The position numbers and the translations under genes are program-made. Positions 20,489 to 29,821 of a stretch of DNA of 64,000 nt are shown piece after piece (positions within the stretch are counted from its first letter, which is position 1; the number at the start of each line of letters is the position of its first letter). The DNA lies in the NCBI RefSeq assembly GCF_019219825.1, contig NZ_JAHUXH010000005.1, positions 1-64,000 of the forward strand. Direction: 5' to 3'. The stretch comes from Streptomyces sp. TRM70350. GTDB lineage: Bacteria > Actinomycetota > Actinomycetes > Streptomycetales > Streptomycetaceae. The notes under the pieces were generated by a model. That model did no database searches. It was not told where the DNA came from and saw only the letters and a program-made list of their open reading frames with translations.

Positions 20489-22219
20489 TCACTGCTCCTG
20501 GGGACGGTGCGCCGGGTGGTGCTGCCGGGTTGGGGGGAAGTCTGCGGTATCGGTGGTGCGCACGGCGAGTGTGCGGTCCGGATTCAGCCGTACGACGATG
20601 TGGCGGCGCCATGCGGCGTCGTCGCGGTCGGGGTGGTCCTCGCGCCAGTGGCAGCCGCGGGTCTCGTCGCGGAGCTGAGCCGCCGCGACCAGGACGCGGG
20701 CCACGCACAGGAGGTTCGTGGTCTCCCAGGTGTCGACGCCGGGCTCGGCCGTCTTGCCGTTCTCGTGCAGGGCGTCGCGGGCGTCGGCGTGCAGTTGGTG
20801 GAGTTGTTCTGCGGCCTTGGTGAGGGAGTCGGCTGAGCGCAGGACTCCGGCGCCCTCGGTCATGATCCGCTGGATGGTGAAGCGGTCCTCGGGGGCGAGG
20901 AGGGGGTGCGCGGGCTGCTCGGGGTGCGCGACCGGGGCGGGCACGCGCGCGTGGAGGCCGCTGTGGCGGTGGGTCACGGCGATGTCGTGGGCGATGCGCT
21001 CGGCGTAGACCAGGCCTTCGAGGAGGCTGTTGGAGGCGAGCCGGTTGGCGCCGTGCACGCCGCTGCAGGCGACCTCCCCGCACGCGTACAGGCCGGGGAC
21101 GGTGGTACGGCCGTGGGAGTCCGTGCGGACGCCGCCGGAGGCGTAGTGGGCCGCCGGGGCGATCGGGATCGGTTCGTGGACGGGGTCGATGCCGTGCGCG
21201 CGGCAGGCGGCGAGGATCGTCGGGAAGCGGTGCTCCCACATGTCCGCGCCGAAGTGCCGGGCGTCGAGGAACATGTGCTCGGCGTCCTGCTCCTGCATGC
21301 GCCGCATGATGCCCTTGGCGACGATGTCCCGGGGGGCCAGTTCGGCGAGCTCGTGCTGCCCCTGCATGAAGCGCACACCGTCGGCGTCCACCAGGTGGGC
21401 GCCCTCACCTCGTACGGCCTCGGAGACCAGGGGCTGCTGGCCCTCCGCGTCCGGGCCGAGGAACAGCACCGTCGGGTGGAACTGGACGAATTCGAGGTCG
21501 CTGACCTCGGCACCCGCGCGCAGGGCGAGGGCCACGCCGTCGCCCGTGGAGACCGAGGGGTTGGTCGTCGCCGAGAAGACCTGGCCCATGCCGCCGGTCG
21601 CGAGGACCACCGCGGGGGCGTGCACCGCACCCACCCCGTCGTGCTGGCCCTCGCCCATGACGTGCAGGGTGACGCCCGCCGTGCGGCCGTCGGCGTCCGT
21701 GAGGAGGTCCAGGACCAGGGCGTTCTCGATCGTGCGCAGGCCACGCGCGCGTACCGCCTCCACGAGGGCGCGGGAGATCTCCGCGCCGGTCGCGTCGCCG
21801 CCGGCGTGGGCGATACGGCGGCGGTGGTGGCCGCCCTCACGGGTGAGCGCCAGTTCGCCCTCGGTGGACTCGTCGAAGTGCGCGCCGGTCTCGATCAGGC
21901 GGCGTACGGCGTCGGGGCCCTCCGTGACGAGGATCCGTACCGCCTCCACGTCGCACAGACCGGCCCCGGCGACCAGGGTGTCGTCCAGGTGCTGTTCGGG
22001 GCTGTCGCCCTCGCCCAGGGCCGCGGCGATGCCGCCCTGCGCCCAGCGGGTGGAGCCGTCGTCGAGGCGCGCCTTGGTGACGACGACCGTCCGCAGGCCA
22101 GCGGCCTCGCAGCGCAGCGCGGCGGTGAGACCGGCGACGCCGGAGCCGACGACCACCACGTCCGCGGCGATGGACCAGCCCGGGGCGGGGGCGTGCAGTC
22201 GTATGCCTGTGCTGGTCAC
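20489..22219 (-). CDS. nadB: L-aspartate oxidase NadB
   Basis: 576 aa flavoprotein that oxidises aspartate to iminoaspartate for quinolinate synthesis. The N-terminal FAD fold shows [14 protein letters not shown] (about 22-35). Typical succinate dehydrogenase/aspartate oxidase segments follow: [20 protein letters not shown] and the capping [15 protein letters not shown] 22219 overlaps the panC stop (GTGA), so translation is probably coupled. The nadA partner is not in this window, so quinolinate synthase must be encoded elsewhere. Confidence 0.96.
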   Translation of the reverse strand: MTSTGIRLHAPAPGWSIAADVVVVGSGVAGLTAALRCEAAGLRTVVVTKARLDDGSTRWAQGGIAAALGEGDSPEQHLDDTLVAGAGLCDVEAVRILVTEGPDAVRRLIETGAHFDESTEGELALTREGGHHRRRIAHAGGDATGAEISRALVEAVRARGLRTIENALVLDLLTDADGRTAGVTLHVMGEGQHDGVGAVHAPAVVLATGGMGQVFSATTNPSVSTGDGVALALRAGAEVSDLEFVQFHPTVLFLGPDAEGQQPLVSEAVRGEGAHLVDADGVRFMQGQHELAELAPRDIVAKGIMRRMQEQDAEHMFLDARHFGADMWEHRFPTILAACRAHGIDPVHEPIPIAPAAHYASGGVRTDSHGRTTVPGLYACGEVACSGVHGANRLASNSLLEGLVYAERIAHDIAVTHRHSGLHARVPAPVAHPEQPAHPLLAPEDRFTIQRIMTEGAGVLRSADSLTKAAEQLHQLHADARDALHENGKTAEPGVDTWETTNLLCVARVLVAAAQLRDETRGCHWREDHPDRDDAAWRRHIVVRLNPDRTLAVRTTDTADFPPTRQHHPAHRPQEQ

Positions 22220-23229
22220 GAGGCGGCTCCGAAGGTGAGGGGGATGTTGTCGATCAGCCGGGTCGTGCCGACCTTGGCGGCGACGGCGAGGACGGCCTCT
22301 CCCGCGAAGTCGTCGTCGATCTCGGTGAAGTCGTCGGGGTCCACCAGGGCCAGGTAGTCCAGCACCAGGGGCGGGGCGAGGCGGGCGGCCTCGTCGAGGA
22401 CCAGGCGGGCGGCGGCGCGGACGGCGGACGGGCCGCCGGGGACCGCCTTGGCGACGGCGTGCGCGTCGGCGGCGGCGCGGGACTCGCCGATGGCGCTCAG
22501 CGCCTCGGCACGCGCGCGTGTGGAGGGCACCTCACGCGCCCGCGCGCGCAGTGCCTCCAGCGCGGCGTGCCGGTCGCGGCCCGCGAACAGCGCGCGGGAC
22601 AGCGCGAGCGCCGTGCGTCGCTCCTGGGGCGAGAGGTAGCGGTTGCGGCTGGACAGGGCCAGGCCGTCGTCCTCCCGTACGGTCGGTACGCCGACGATCT
22701 CGACGCCGAAGTTCAGGTCCCGCACCATGCGGCGGATCAGGGCGAGCTGCTGGGCGTCCTTCTGCCCGAAGAAGGCCACGTCGGGGCGGGTGAGGTGGAG
22801 CAGCTTGGCGACGACCGTGAGCACGCCGTCGAAGTGGCCGGGGCGGGAGGCGCCCTCCAGGCGCTCCCCCATGGGACCCGCGGTGATGCGCACCTGGGGC
22901 TCGCCGCCCGGGTAGACCTCGTCCACGGCCGGGGCGAAGACGACGTCCGCGCCGGCCTGCTCGGCGATCTTGAGGTCGGCCTCCAGGGTGCGCGGGTAGC
23001 GGTCGAGGTCCTCGCCCTTGCCGAACTGCAGCGGGTTGACGAAGACCGTGACGACGACGAAGCCGTCCCGTCCGACATGCCCGCGCGCGGCGCGGATGAG
23101 GGTGGCGTGGCCGTCGTGCAGGGCGCCCATCGTCATCACCACGGCGGTGCGGCCGGGTACGGCGTGGTGTTCGCGCACGAACGTCAGGTCGGCCGGGGTG
23201 GGGACGAGTTCGAAGCTGCGGCGGCTCAT
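22216..23229 (-). CDS. panC: Pantothenate synthetase PanC
   Basis: 337 aa, longer than the usual 280-310 because of an Ala/Arg-rich C-terminal half. It joins pantoate and beta-alanine using ATP. Motifs are the HIGH-like [12 protein letters not shown] (His38, His41), [29 protein letters not shown] and [12 protein letters not shown] 23229 overlaps the stop of the DUF2520 gene (ATGA). The next gene, nadB, overlaps in turn, so CoA and NAD precursor synthesis are tied together in one transcript. Confidence 0.96.
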   Translation of the reverse strand: MSRRSFELVPTPADLTFVREHHAVPGRTAVVMTMGALHDGHATLIRAARGHVGRDGFVVVTVFVNPLQFGKGEDLDRYPRTLEADLKIAEQAGADVVFAPAVDEVYPGGEPQVRITAGPMGERLEGASRPGHFDGVLTVVAKLLHLTRPDVAFFGQKDAQQLALIRRMVRDLNFGVEIVGVPTVREDDGLALSSRNRYLSPQERRTALALSRALFAGRDRHAALEALRARAREVPSTRARAEALSAIGESRAAADAHAVAKAVPGGPSAVRAAARLVLDEAARLAPPLVLDYLALVDPDDFTEIDDDFAGEAVLAVAAKVGTTRLIDNIPLTFGAAS

Positions 23230-24158
23230 CGGTCTTCCCCGTTCTCGGGCAGAGTCGTGTCGGCGGCGAGTACCCCCAGCAGGTCCTCGGCGAGTTCGGG
23301 CTTCAGCAGCCCGTGGGCGAGCGCCCGGTCGGCGGTCGCGCGCGCCATCGCCAGATAGCCGGCGACGGCCTGCGGGGCGTGCCGGCGCAGCTCCGTGACG
23401 TGCGCGGCGACCGTACCGGCGTCCCCGCGCGCGACGGGGCCGGTCAGGGCCGCGTCGCCGGAGCGCAGCGCGTTGTCGAGGGCGGCGCCGAGCAGCGGGC
23501 CGAGCATCCGGTCGGGGGCCTCGACGCCGGCCGTGCGCAGCAGCTCCATGGACTGGGCGACCAGCGTCACCAGGTGGTTGGCACCCAGGGCGAGCGCCGC
23601 GTGGTAGAGCGGGCGGTTCTCCTCGGCGATCCACTCGGGCTCGCCGCCCATCTCGATGACGAGTGCCTCGGCGGCCAGCCGCAGCTCCTCGGGGGCGGTG
23701 ACTCCGAAGGAGCACCCTGCGAGGCGCTGGACGTCCACCGGGGTCCCGGTGAACGTCATCGCGGGGTGCAGCGCCAGCGGCAGTCCGCCGGCGCGCAGGG
23801 CGGGCTCCAGGACGTTCGCCCCGTAGCGGCCGGAGGTGTGCACCAGCAGTTGCCCCGGCCGTACGGCCCCGGTGGTGGCGAGGCCCTCGACGAGGCCGGG
23901 CAGGGTGTCGTCCGGGACGGTCAGCAGGACCAGGTCGGCGCGCTGGAGCACCTCGGCGGGCGGGACGACCGGCACGTCCGGCAGCAGCAGCGCGGCCCGC
24001 CTCCGGGAGGCGTCGGAGACGGCGGAGACGGCCACCGGGCGGTGTCCGGCGAGCTGGAGGGACGCGGCGAGGGCGGGGCCCACCCGACCGGCGCCGACGA
24101 CGCCGACGGTGAGCCGCGCGGGGCGGTCCCTGGGATCTGGCTGTTGGCTTGTACTCAC
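23226..24158 (-). CDS. Rossmann-like/DUF2520 oxidoreductase, possible ketopantoate reductase
   Basis: 310 aa. The N-terminal dinucleotide-binding fold begins [18 protein letters not shown] middle segment [14 protein letters not shown] is followed by the helical DUF2520 domain ([19 protein letters not shown]), which is 6-phosphogluconate dehydrogenase-like. It is the first gene of the operon and overlaps panC, which suggests it makes pantoate from ketopantoate, as proposed for PanG-type enzymes in other bacteria. That role is inference from position and fold; the family call is firm. Confidence 0.85.
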   Translation of the reverse strand: MSTSQQPDPRDRPARLTVGVVGAGRVGPALAASLQLAGHRPVAVSAVSDASRRRAALLLPDVPVVPPAEVLQRADLVLLTVPDDTLPGLVEGLATTGAVRPGQLLVHTSGRYGANVLEPALRAGGLPLALHPAMTFTGTPVDVQRLAGCSFGVTAPEELRLAAEALVIEMGGEPEWIAEENRPLYHAALALGANHLVTLVAQSMELLRTAGVEAPDRMLGPLLGAALDNALRSGDAALTGPVARGDAGTVAAHVTELRRHAPQAVAGYLAMARATADRALAHGLLKPELAEDLLGVLAADTTLPENGEDR

Positions 24159-24310
24159 GCGACGGCGGCCTTCCCGTTCCAGTCCGCTCGGGGTACCGGA
24201 CGATTTCTCGTCATGTTAACGCGATTGGTTCTGGGGGCGTTCGGTTGTCCACAGGCTGTGGGTGGTGAAATCCGGTAGGCAGCGCGCCACGCGCCCGGCA
24301 TGATCCAGGC

Positions 24311-25486
24311 ATGGCTGAGACGGTGGAGCAGGACGCGCGGGAACCGGTGGCGTCGGTCGAGGAGCAGCGCAAGCAACGCTTCGAGCGGCGCAAGGCGGCG
24401 TATCGGGGCGCGCGGCGGGTGCTCGCGCGCTCCAGCATCGGGACGCTCCGGGAGCGCCTGGCGGTGCTGCAGACCGCCGAGGAGCTGTACGACCTGGACG
24501 AGACGGCGGACCTGTACGGCAACGGCATCGTGGAGGCCCTGGAGACGAAGGCCGCCGGACTGCTCGGCACCGAGGCCGCGGCGTTCTTCCCGACCGGCAC
24601 GATGGCCCAGCAGGTGGCGCTGCGCTGCTGGGCGGGCCGCACCGGCAACCCGACGGTCGCCCTGCATCCGCTCGCCCACCCCGAAGTGCATGAACGCCAC
24701 GCGTTCACGCAGGTCAGTGGCCTGCGCCCGGTACGTCTGAGCAGCGAGCCACGGCTGCCGACCGCCGCCGAGATCCGGGACTTCGAGGAGCCGTTCGGTG
24801 CGCTGATGCTGGAACTGCCGCTCCGGGACGCCGGGTTCGTCCTGCCCTCCTGGAAGGAGCTCACCGAGGTGGTGGAGGCGGCGCGGGAGCGCGACGCGGT
24901 GGTGCATTTCGACGGCGCGCGCCTGTGGGAGACCACCGTCCATTTCGGCCGCCCCCTGCACGAGATCGCGGCCCTCGCGGACAGCGTGTACGTGTCGTTC
25001 TACAAGTCCCTCAACGGCTTCGGCGGCGCGGCGCTCGCCGGACCGAGGACGCTGGTGGAGGAGGCGAAGACCTGGCGGCACCGGTACGGCGGTCAGGTGT
25101 TCCAGCAGTTCCCGACCGTGCTCTCCGCACTCGCCGGGCTGGAGCGGGAGCTGCCCCGGCTCCCCGACTACGTGCGGCACGCGCGCGTGGTGGCCGCCGC
25201 GCTGCGCGAGGGCTTCGCGGCGGCCGGCGTGCCCTGGGCGCGCGTCCACCCCGAGGAACCGCACACCAACGAGTTCCAGGTCTGGCTGCCGTACGACGCC
25301 GACGCGGTCGCCGAGGCGGCGGTCCGGCAGGCGGAGGAGACCGGAACCCTGCTCTTCGCCCGCCCTTGGGACGCCCCGGGGCCGGGCCTCGCCGTCACGG
25401 AGATCGACGTACGGGCCGCGGGCCTGGAGTGGACGGCGGAGGATGTGAAGGCGGCGGTCGCGGAGTTCGTCTCGCGGCTGCCGTAA
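24311..25486 (+). CDS. PLP-dependent beta-eliminating lyase / threonine aldolase family
   Basis: 391 aa fold-type I PLP enzyme. The PLP-binding lysine is probably Lys232 in VSFYKSLNGFGGAAL, and the aspartate that pairs with the pyridine nitrogen is Asp201 in HFDGARLW. The N-terminal 45 residues form a charged helix absent from standard threonine aldolases. It could cleave L-threonine or related beta-hydroxy amino acids to glycine and an aldehyde; the exact substrate is not readable. It faces away from the DUF2520 operon. A 33-bp repeat starts within its last codons. Confidence 0.88.
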   Translation: MAETVEQDAREPVASVEEQRKQRFERRKAAYRGARRVLARSSIGTLRERLAVLQTAEELYDLDETADLYGNGIVEALETKAAGLLGTEAAAFFPTGTMAQQVALRCWAGRTGNPTVALHPLAHPEVHERHAFTQVSGLRPVRLSSEPRLPTAAEIRDFEEPFGALMLELPLRDAGFVLPSWKELTEVVEAARERDAVVHFDGARLWETTVHFGRPLHEIAALADSVYVSFYKSLNGFGGAALAGPRTLVEEAKTWRHRYGGQVFQQFPTVLSALAGLERELPRLPDYVRHARVVAAALREGFAAAGVPWARVHPEEPHTNEFQVWLPYDADAVAEAAVRQAEETGTLLFARPWDAPGPGLAVTEIDVRAAGLEWTAEDVKAAVAEFVSRLP

Positions 25487-25560
25487 GGATCAGGCCCGCC
25501 TGCGGCCCGGCTGCCGGAAGAATCAGGCCCGCCTGCGGCCCGGCTGCCGTAAGGATCAGC
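25475..25560 (+). repeat. 33-bp direct repeats running over the lyase stop codon
   Basis: Three copies of a unit starting CGGCTGCCG at 25475, 25508 and 25541, the third truncated. The first copy includes the last three codons and stop of the lyase gene, so the array looks like a slipped-strand duplication of the gene end. Confidence 0.85.
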
Positions 25561-25771
25561 TCGTTGCCCGTCGCCCTGGATCGAGCCACCGGCCCAGGGA
25601 CTGTCGTAGCCGCCCATGGGCCGGGCGATCGGCGAGCACCGCGCGGAACTCACGCCGGTCGCGCCACTCGCGCACGACCTGCCAGTCCTGGGCGCCGGGG
25701 GCGGGCGGGGCGGGTTCGCCGAGGTGCTGGGCGCGGTAGGCGTCGAGGAGGTGCTGCTGGGTGATGCTCAT
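25556..25771 (-). CDS. Small hypothetical protein
   Basis: 71 aa from ATG 25771 with GAAGG upstream. It is soluble, rich in Arg and Ala, with a helical start (MSITQQHLLDAYRAQHLGEP) and a tryptophan-containing centre (DWQVVREWRDRREF). No domain recognised. It lies between the lyase gene and a divergent wHTH regulator; the intergenic side toward the regulator is about 190 nt. It could be a short conserved Streptomyces protein, but its reality rests mostly on the ribosome site. Confidence 0.6.
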   Translation of the reverse strand: MSITQQHLLDAYRAQHLGEPAPPAPGAQDWQVVREWRDRREFRAVLADRPAHGRLRQSLGRWLDPGRRATS

Positions 25772-25962
25772 GGCGGTTCGCCTTCTTCGGAACGTGGTCG
25801 AGAACAGCGGACGTGGTCGAGAAGCAGGAGTCGGAAATCCGGAAGGCTCCGCGGCTGCCCCGGTGACCCCAGGCTGCGTCGCCCCGGCGGGCGGCGCGCG
25901 TGGATTGACGTCCGGCGTCAATCGGGGGCGGCGTTGTCAGTGGCGGGGCGCACCATGGCGTC

Positions 25963-27069
25963 ATGAGCGTGAGCATCGACATCGCGGGGCTGCGGCCGGA
26001 GAGGGTCGCCGTCGTGCCCTCGCCCCTCACCGAGCTCGGCATGGCGCTGCACGCGCTGTCCGAGCCGGGGCACCATCCCGGCCTGCAGGGCTGGGTGACC
26101 GGCGTGACCGCCCGCCTCGACTCGCATCTGGCCGACCGCATGTGCGAGGCCGACTTCCTGTGGCGGACGACGTTCTCGGACCTCTTCATGCCGTTCGCGG
26201 GCATCCCGGGCCGCAGCACCCTGCCCGGGGCGACGCTCGCCGAGGACATGGATCTGCTGGACAAGCTGTCGGACGAGCAGTTCGCGGACTCGGCGCTGGA
26301 GTTCACCTGCGCGCCCGACTACGACCTGCCGGGCAGCGGCGTCCTCGCCGACCCGGGCCTGCGCCGCCGCGCCCTCGACCTGGCGGCGTCGCGGGGACCA
26401 CGCCAGGTGCGGTTCACCAAGCGGCTGCTCGCCGATCCGCCACGCGTGCGTGCCTGGCTGCGGCAGTTCCTGCAGGACTGCGACGAGGCCTTCTTCAGCG
26501 ACGTCTGGGCCAGGGTGCGCCACCCCCTCGCCGCGGACGCGCGGCACAAGACGGAGCTTCTGCGGCGCAAGGGCCTCGGCGAGGCGCTGGCCTCCGTGTC
26601 GTCCGCCGTGACGCTGGACGGGGACGGCACCCGGATCACCGTGGACAAGCTGGCCCAGGGGCGTACGACGACCGCTGACGGCGGTCTGCTGCTCATACCG
26701 ACGAGCCTCGGCTGGCCCCACCTGATGGTGCTGCACCGGTACGGCTGGCAGCCGGTCCTGCACTACCCGGTGAGCTCCCAGGAGCTGGCCTCGCCGCCGT
26801 CGGTCGAGCAGCTCACCCTGCGGATGACGGCCCTGTCCCACCCCCTGCGGATGCGTATCTGCCGCCATCTGGCCCGCAGCTCGTTCACCACCAGCGAGCT
26901 CGCCACGGCCCACGGCGTGACGGCGCCGGAGATATCCCGGCACCTGAGCGTGCTGAAGAAGGCGGGCCTGATCATCACGCGCCGCCGCGGGCGGTACGTG
27001 CTGCACCAGCTGGACGTGACGGTGGTGGCCCGGCTGGGCAGCGACTTCCTGGAGGGGATCCTGCGCTGA
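25963..27069 (+). CDS. DUF5937-type winged-helix transcriptional regulator (ArsR-like)
   Basis: 368 aa. The first 250 residues are a conserved helical module typical of DUF5937 proteins (VVPSPLTELGMALHALSEPGHHPGLQGW). The C-terminal 90 residues form an ArsR-type winged helix: LTLRMTALSHPLRMRICRHL, then recognition helix VTAPEISRHLSVLKKAG and wing ITRRRGRYVLHQL. Probably a one-component sensor and repressor; the signal and targets are unknown. It stands alone, convergent with the TmrB-like gene. Confidence 0.85.
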   Translation: MSVSIDIAGLRPERVAVVPSPLTELGMALHALSEPGHHPGLQGWVTGVTARLDSHLADRMCEADFLWRTTFSDLFMPFAGIPGRSTLPGATLAEDMDLLDKLSDEQFADSALEFTCAPDYDLPGSGVLADPGLRRRALDLAASRGPRQVRFTKRLLADPPRVRAWLRQFLQDCDEAFFSDVWARVRHPLAADARHKTELLRRKGLGEALASVSSAVTLDGDGTRITVDKLAQGRTTTADGGLLLIPTSLGWPHLMVLHRYGWQPVLHYPVSSQELASPPSVEQLTLRMTALSHPLRMRICRHLARSSFTTSELATAHGVTAPEISRHLSVLKKAGLIITRRRGRYVLHQLDVTVVARLGSDFLEGILR

Positions 27070-27085
27070 CCGAGGTCCGGGGGCA

Positions 27086-27718
27086 TCAGTCGAACCGCAT
27101 GTGCCTGATCCCCACCCGAGCCTGCCTGATGCGCGTCCGCAGCGCCCCCTCGTTGTTCGGCCGGAGGGTCAGCCCGGCGAGCACGGCGATCCGGTCCGCC
27201 GTCTTCGGCACCGTCGAGTGGTCGGTCCACAGATGCTCGGCGAACTCCGGCTCGCGCAACCGCTCCAGACAGTGGTCGAGCTGCCGCACGGCCCAACTCT
27301 CCCTGCGCAGCCCGGCGTTCTTCCCGCCGACGTGCTGAAGGAGGTGCCCCAGACTCCGCTCACGCAGCCGTTCCAGGACGGTCTCGCGTTCCGCGAGGAG
27401 GGTGAAGTGCCGTACGTCGTGGCCGAGTTCACGCAGCCGGCCGACGGTCTCCTCGAAGTAGCCCGAGTCGGTGACCGTCATCGGCGCGATGACGACGCCG
27501 TCGTGCTGGGTGAGGGCGAGGTCGAGGACCTCGACGACGCCCTGCCGCCAGGAGACCAGGTCCTGGAAGTTGTCCCGCAGTGCGGGCGGGAGCATGCGGC
27601 GCAGGCCGAAGCCCGCGTGCTCCGGGTCGCAGATGACGCTGCCGGGCAGCCGGCGCTGTATCTCATGCGCGGTCTGTGTCTTGCCGCCCCCGAAGGGGCC
27701 GTTGATCCACAGGAGCAT
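27086..27718 (-). CDS. TmrB-like P-loop ATPase (tunicamycin-resistance family)
   Basis: 210 aa. It aligns well from memory with Bacillus TmrB: start LLWINGPFGGGKTQTAHE (Walker A residues 7-14), FGLRRMLPPALRDNFQDL, APMTVTDSGYFEETVGRLRELG and HFTLLAERETVLERL. TmrB gives resistance to tunicamycin, an inhibitor of wall lipid-carrier chemistry, by binding the drug with ATP involvement. Whether this homologue does so is not shown. ATG 27718 has TAGGGT six bases upstream, consistent with a leaderless mRNA separate from the two-component genes that end 33 nt away. Confidence 0.85.
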   Translation of the reverse strand: MLLWINGPFGGGKTQTAHEIQRRLPGSVICDPEHAGFGLRRMLPPALRDNFQDLVSWRQGVVEVLDLALTQHDGVVIAPMTVTDSGYFEETVGRLRELGHDVRHFTLLAERETVLERLRERSLGHLLQHVGGKNAGLRRESWAVRQLDHCLERLREPEFAEHLWTDHSTVPKTADRIAVLAGLTLRPNNEGALRTRIRQARVGIRHMRFD

Positions 27719-27751
27719 GCGCCGACCCTACCGACGCCAGAGCGCGGCCCG

Positions 27752-28423
27752 TCAGCCGTGACCCCCGGCCCGCACGAGCCCCGTCTCGTACGCCAGGACC
27801 ACCACCTGCACCCGGTCCCGCAGCCCGAGCTTGGTCAGGATGCGGCCCACGTGGGTCTTCACCGTCGCCTCGGACAGCACCAGCCGGGCCGCGATCTCCC
27901 CGTTGGACAGGCCCTGGGCGACCAGCACCATGACCTCGCGCTCCCGGTCGGTGAGCCGCTCCAGTTCCTTGTGCTGGGGCTCCTTGCCCGCGCTGGGCAG
28001 CATCGGCGCGAACCGGTCGAGGAGGCGCCGGGTCGTCGACGGGGCCACCACGGCGTCGCCGCTGTGCACGGAACGGATGGCCGCGAGGAGTTCGCCGGGC
28101 GGCACGTCCTTGAGCATGAAGCCGGAGGCGCCCGCCTTGAGCGCGGAGAAGGCGTATTCGTCGAGGTCGAAGGTGGTCAGGATCAGCACCTTCGGCGGGT
28201 TCGGGTCCGCACAGATCCGGCGGGTGGCCTCCACCCCGTCCAGCTTGGGCATGCGGACGTCCATCAGCACCACGTCGACCTCGGTCGAGCGCAGCACCTG
28301 CAGGGCCTCGACGCCGTCGCCCGCCTCGGCCACGACCTCCATGTCCGGTTGCGCGGCGAGGACCATCCGGAACCCGGTGCGCAGCAGCACCTGGTCGTCG
28401 ACGAGCATCACGCGGATCGTCAT
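27752..28423 (-). CDS. NarL/FixJ-type response regulator
   Basis: 223 aa from ATG 28423, where GAGG stands 5 nt upstream; an ATG 15 nt earlier lacks this. Receiver domain with acidic pair VDDQ and phospho-acceptor Asp55 in LMDVRMPK, and Lys in LKDVPPGEL. The C-terminal LuxR helix-turn-helix reads LTDREREVMVLVAQGLSNGEIA and SEATVKTHVGRIL. The partner kinase is encoded 77 nt upstream. The stimulus is unknown. Confidence 0.94.
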   Translation of the reverse strand: MTIRVMLVDDQVLLRTGFRMVLAAQPDMEVVAEAGDGVEALQVLRSTEVDVVLMDVRMPKLDGVEATRRICADPNPPKVLILTTFDLDEYAFSALKAGASGFMLKDVPPGELLAAIRSVHSGDAVVAPSTTRRLLDRFAPMLPSAGKEPQHKELERLTDREREVMVLVAQGLSNGEIAARLVLSEATVKTHVGRILTKLGLRDRVQVVVLAYETGLVRAGGHG

Positions 28424-28500
28424 GGGGGCCTCTTCCATGTGCGTTCAGAAGGTCGTTGCAGAGGGTTGTTACAGGTGTCAGCAGGAGGCGTGCGTATACG

Positions 28501-29703
28501 TCAGTGCGCTGGTTTGAGCGGCAACAGGGCACTGATCCGGAATCCTCCGCCGGGGCGGGGACCCGCGTCCAGGGTGCCGCCGACCATGCCGACCCGCTCG
28601 CGCATGCCGATCAGACCATGCCCCTGGCCGTCGGGGCCGCCCTCCTCGTACAGCTCCTGCGGGGCACCCTTGCCGTCGTCCTCGACGAGCAGGCCGAGGC
28701 CGTCGTCGAAGTAGACCAGGCGCACGCTCGCGCCCGCGTGGGGCCCGCCGTGCTTGCGGGTGTTGGTGAGCGCCTCCTGCACGATGCGGTACGCGGTGAG
28801 TTCGACGCCGCTGGGCAGGGGGCGCGGTGTCCCCTCGATCCTGAAGTCGACGGGCAGTCCGGAGACCCGGCACTGCTCGACGAGATCCTCGATCTGCCGG
28901 ACGTCGGGCTGCGGGACGTACTCGCCGGTCTCCTGGTGCTCGCCGGTGCGCAGTACGCCGAGCAGGCGGCGCATCTCGGCGAGGGCCTGGCGGCCGGTGG
29001 AGGAGATGGTCTCCAGGGCCTTCTTGGCCTGGTCGGGCGCGGAGTCGAGGACGTAGGCGGCGCCGTCGGCCTGCACCACCATCACGGAGACGTTGTGCGC
29101 GACGACATCGTGCAGTTCGCGCGCGATCCGGGCGCGTTCGGCGGCGACCGCGACCTTGGACTGCGCCTCGCGCTCCTTCTCCAGCCGGGCGGCGCGCTCC
29201 TCCAGCTGCGCGAAGTAGGCGCGGCGGGTGCGGATGGAGTCGCCGAGCACCCAGGCGAGGGCGAACGGCACCGTCTGGAAGATCGCCAGCGCGATGTTGC
29301 CCGCGACGCTCGTCTGGAACTCCGGCCAGCGGATCTGTGCCATCGGCGCCGCGCACAGGCCGCCGACCAGCGCGAACCGGGAGGCCCAGCGCGCCCCGAC
29401 CGCGGCCACGGTGTAGACGATCACCAGCATCGCGAAATTGGCGGGTATCGGCGCCACGTCGAGCGCCAGCTGTGCCACGCCCACCAGGGCCGCCAGGAGC
29501 AGCATCTTCTCCGGCATCCGCCGGCGCAGCGTCAGCGCCACGCACAGCAGGACCGTGACCGGCACCACGAGGGCCGGGAGATCGGTCCCGGTGTCCTCCT
29601 GGGTGGCCACCCCGCCGACGACCGAGATCCCGAACAGGACGAGGGCCCAGAAGCCGTCGACCCATGTCGGGTGTCGGCGGAGGAAGTCGTAGAGGCGCTG
29701 CAC
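28501..29703 (-). CDS. NarL-group sensor histidine kinase (HisKA_3)
   Basis: 400 aa. About six N-terminal transmembrane segments (roughly residues 18-150) with short loops, then the HisKA_3 motif RIARELHDVVAHNVSVM (phospho-acceptor His198) and a HATPase domain with AYRIVQEALTNTRKHG and GHGLIGMRERV. The lack of an extracellular domain suggests sensing within the membrane, as in wall-stress kinases of the LiaS/VraS type. GTG 29703 has TACTCT seven bases upstream (leaderless pattern). Pairs with the response regulator downstream. Confidence 0.93.
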   Translation of the reverse strand: MQRLYDFLRRHPTWVDGFWALVLFGISVVGGVATQEDTGTDLPALVVPVTVLLCVALTLRRRMPEKMLLLAALVGVAQLALDVAPIPANFAMLVIVYTVAAVGARWASRFALVGGLCAAPMAQIRWPEFQTSVAGNIALAIFQTVPFALAWVLGDSIRTRRAYFAQLEERAARLEKEREAQSKVAVAAERARIARELHDVVAHNVSVMVVQADGAAYVLDSAPDQAKKALETISSTGRQALAEMRRLLGVLRTGEHQETGEYVPQPDVRQIEDLVEQCRVSGLPVDFRIEGTPRPLPSGVELTAYRIVQEALTNTRKHGGPHAGASVRLVYFDDGLGLLVEDDGKGAPQELYEEGGPDGQGHGLIGMRERVGMVGGTLDAGPRPGGGFRISALLPLKPAH

Positions 29704-29821
29704 GTAACCCAGAGTAGGGAAGCGTGATGCGTGCGGGGGTCAACCGGAGGGCCGATCCGGATGCGACACGTGTACTCCGCAAGGTGGAGGCCACGTTGTC
29801 CTGTGCGCCTAGCCTTGCCCT

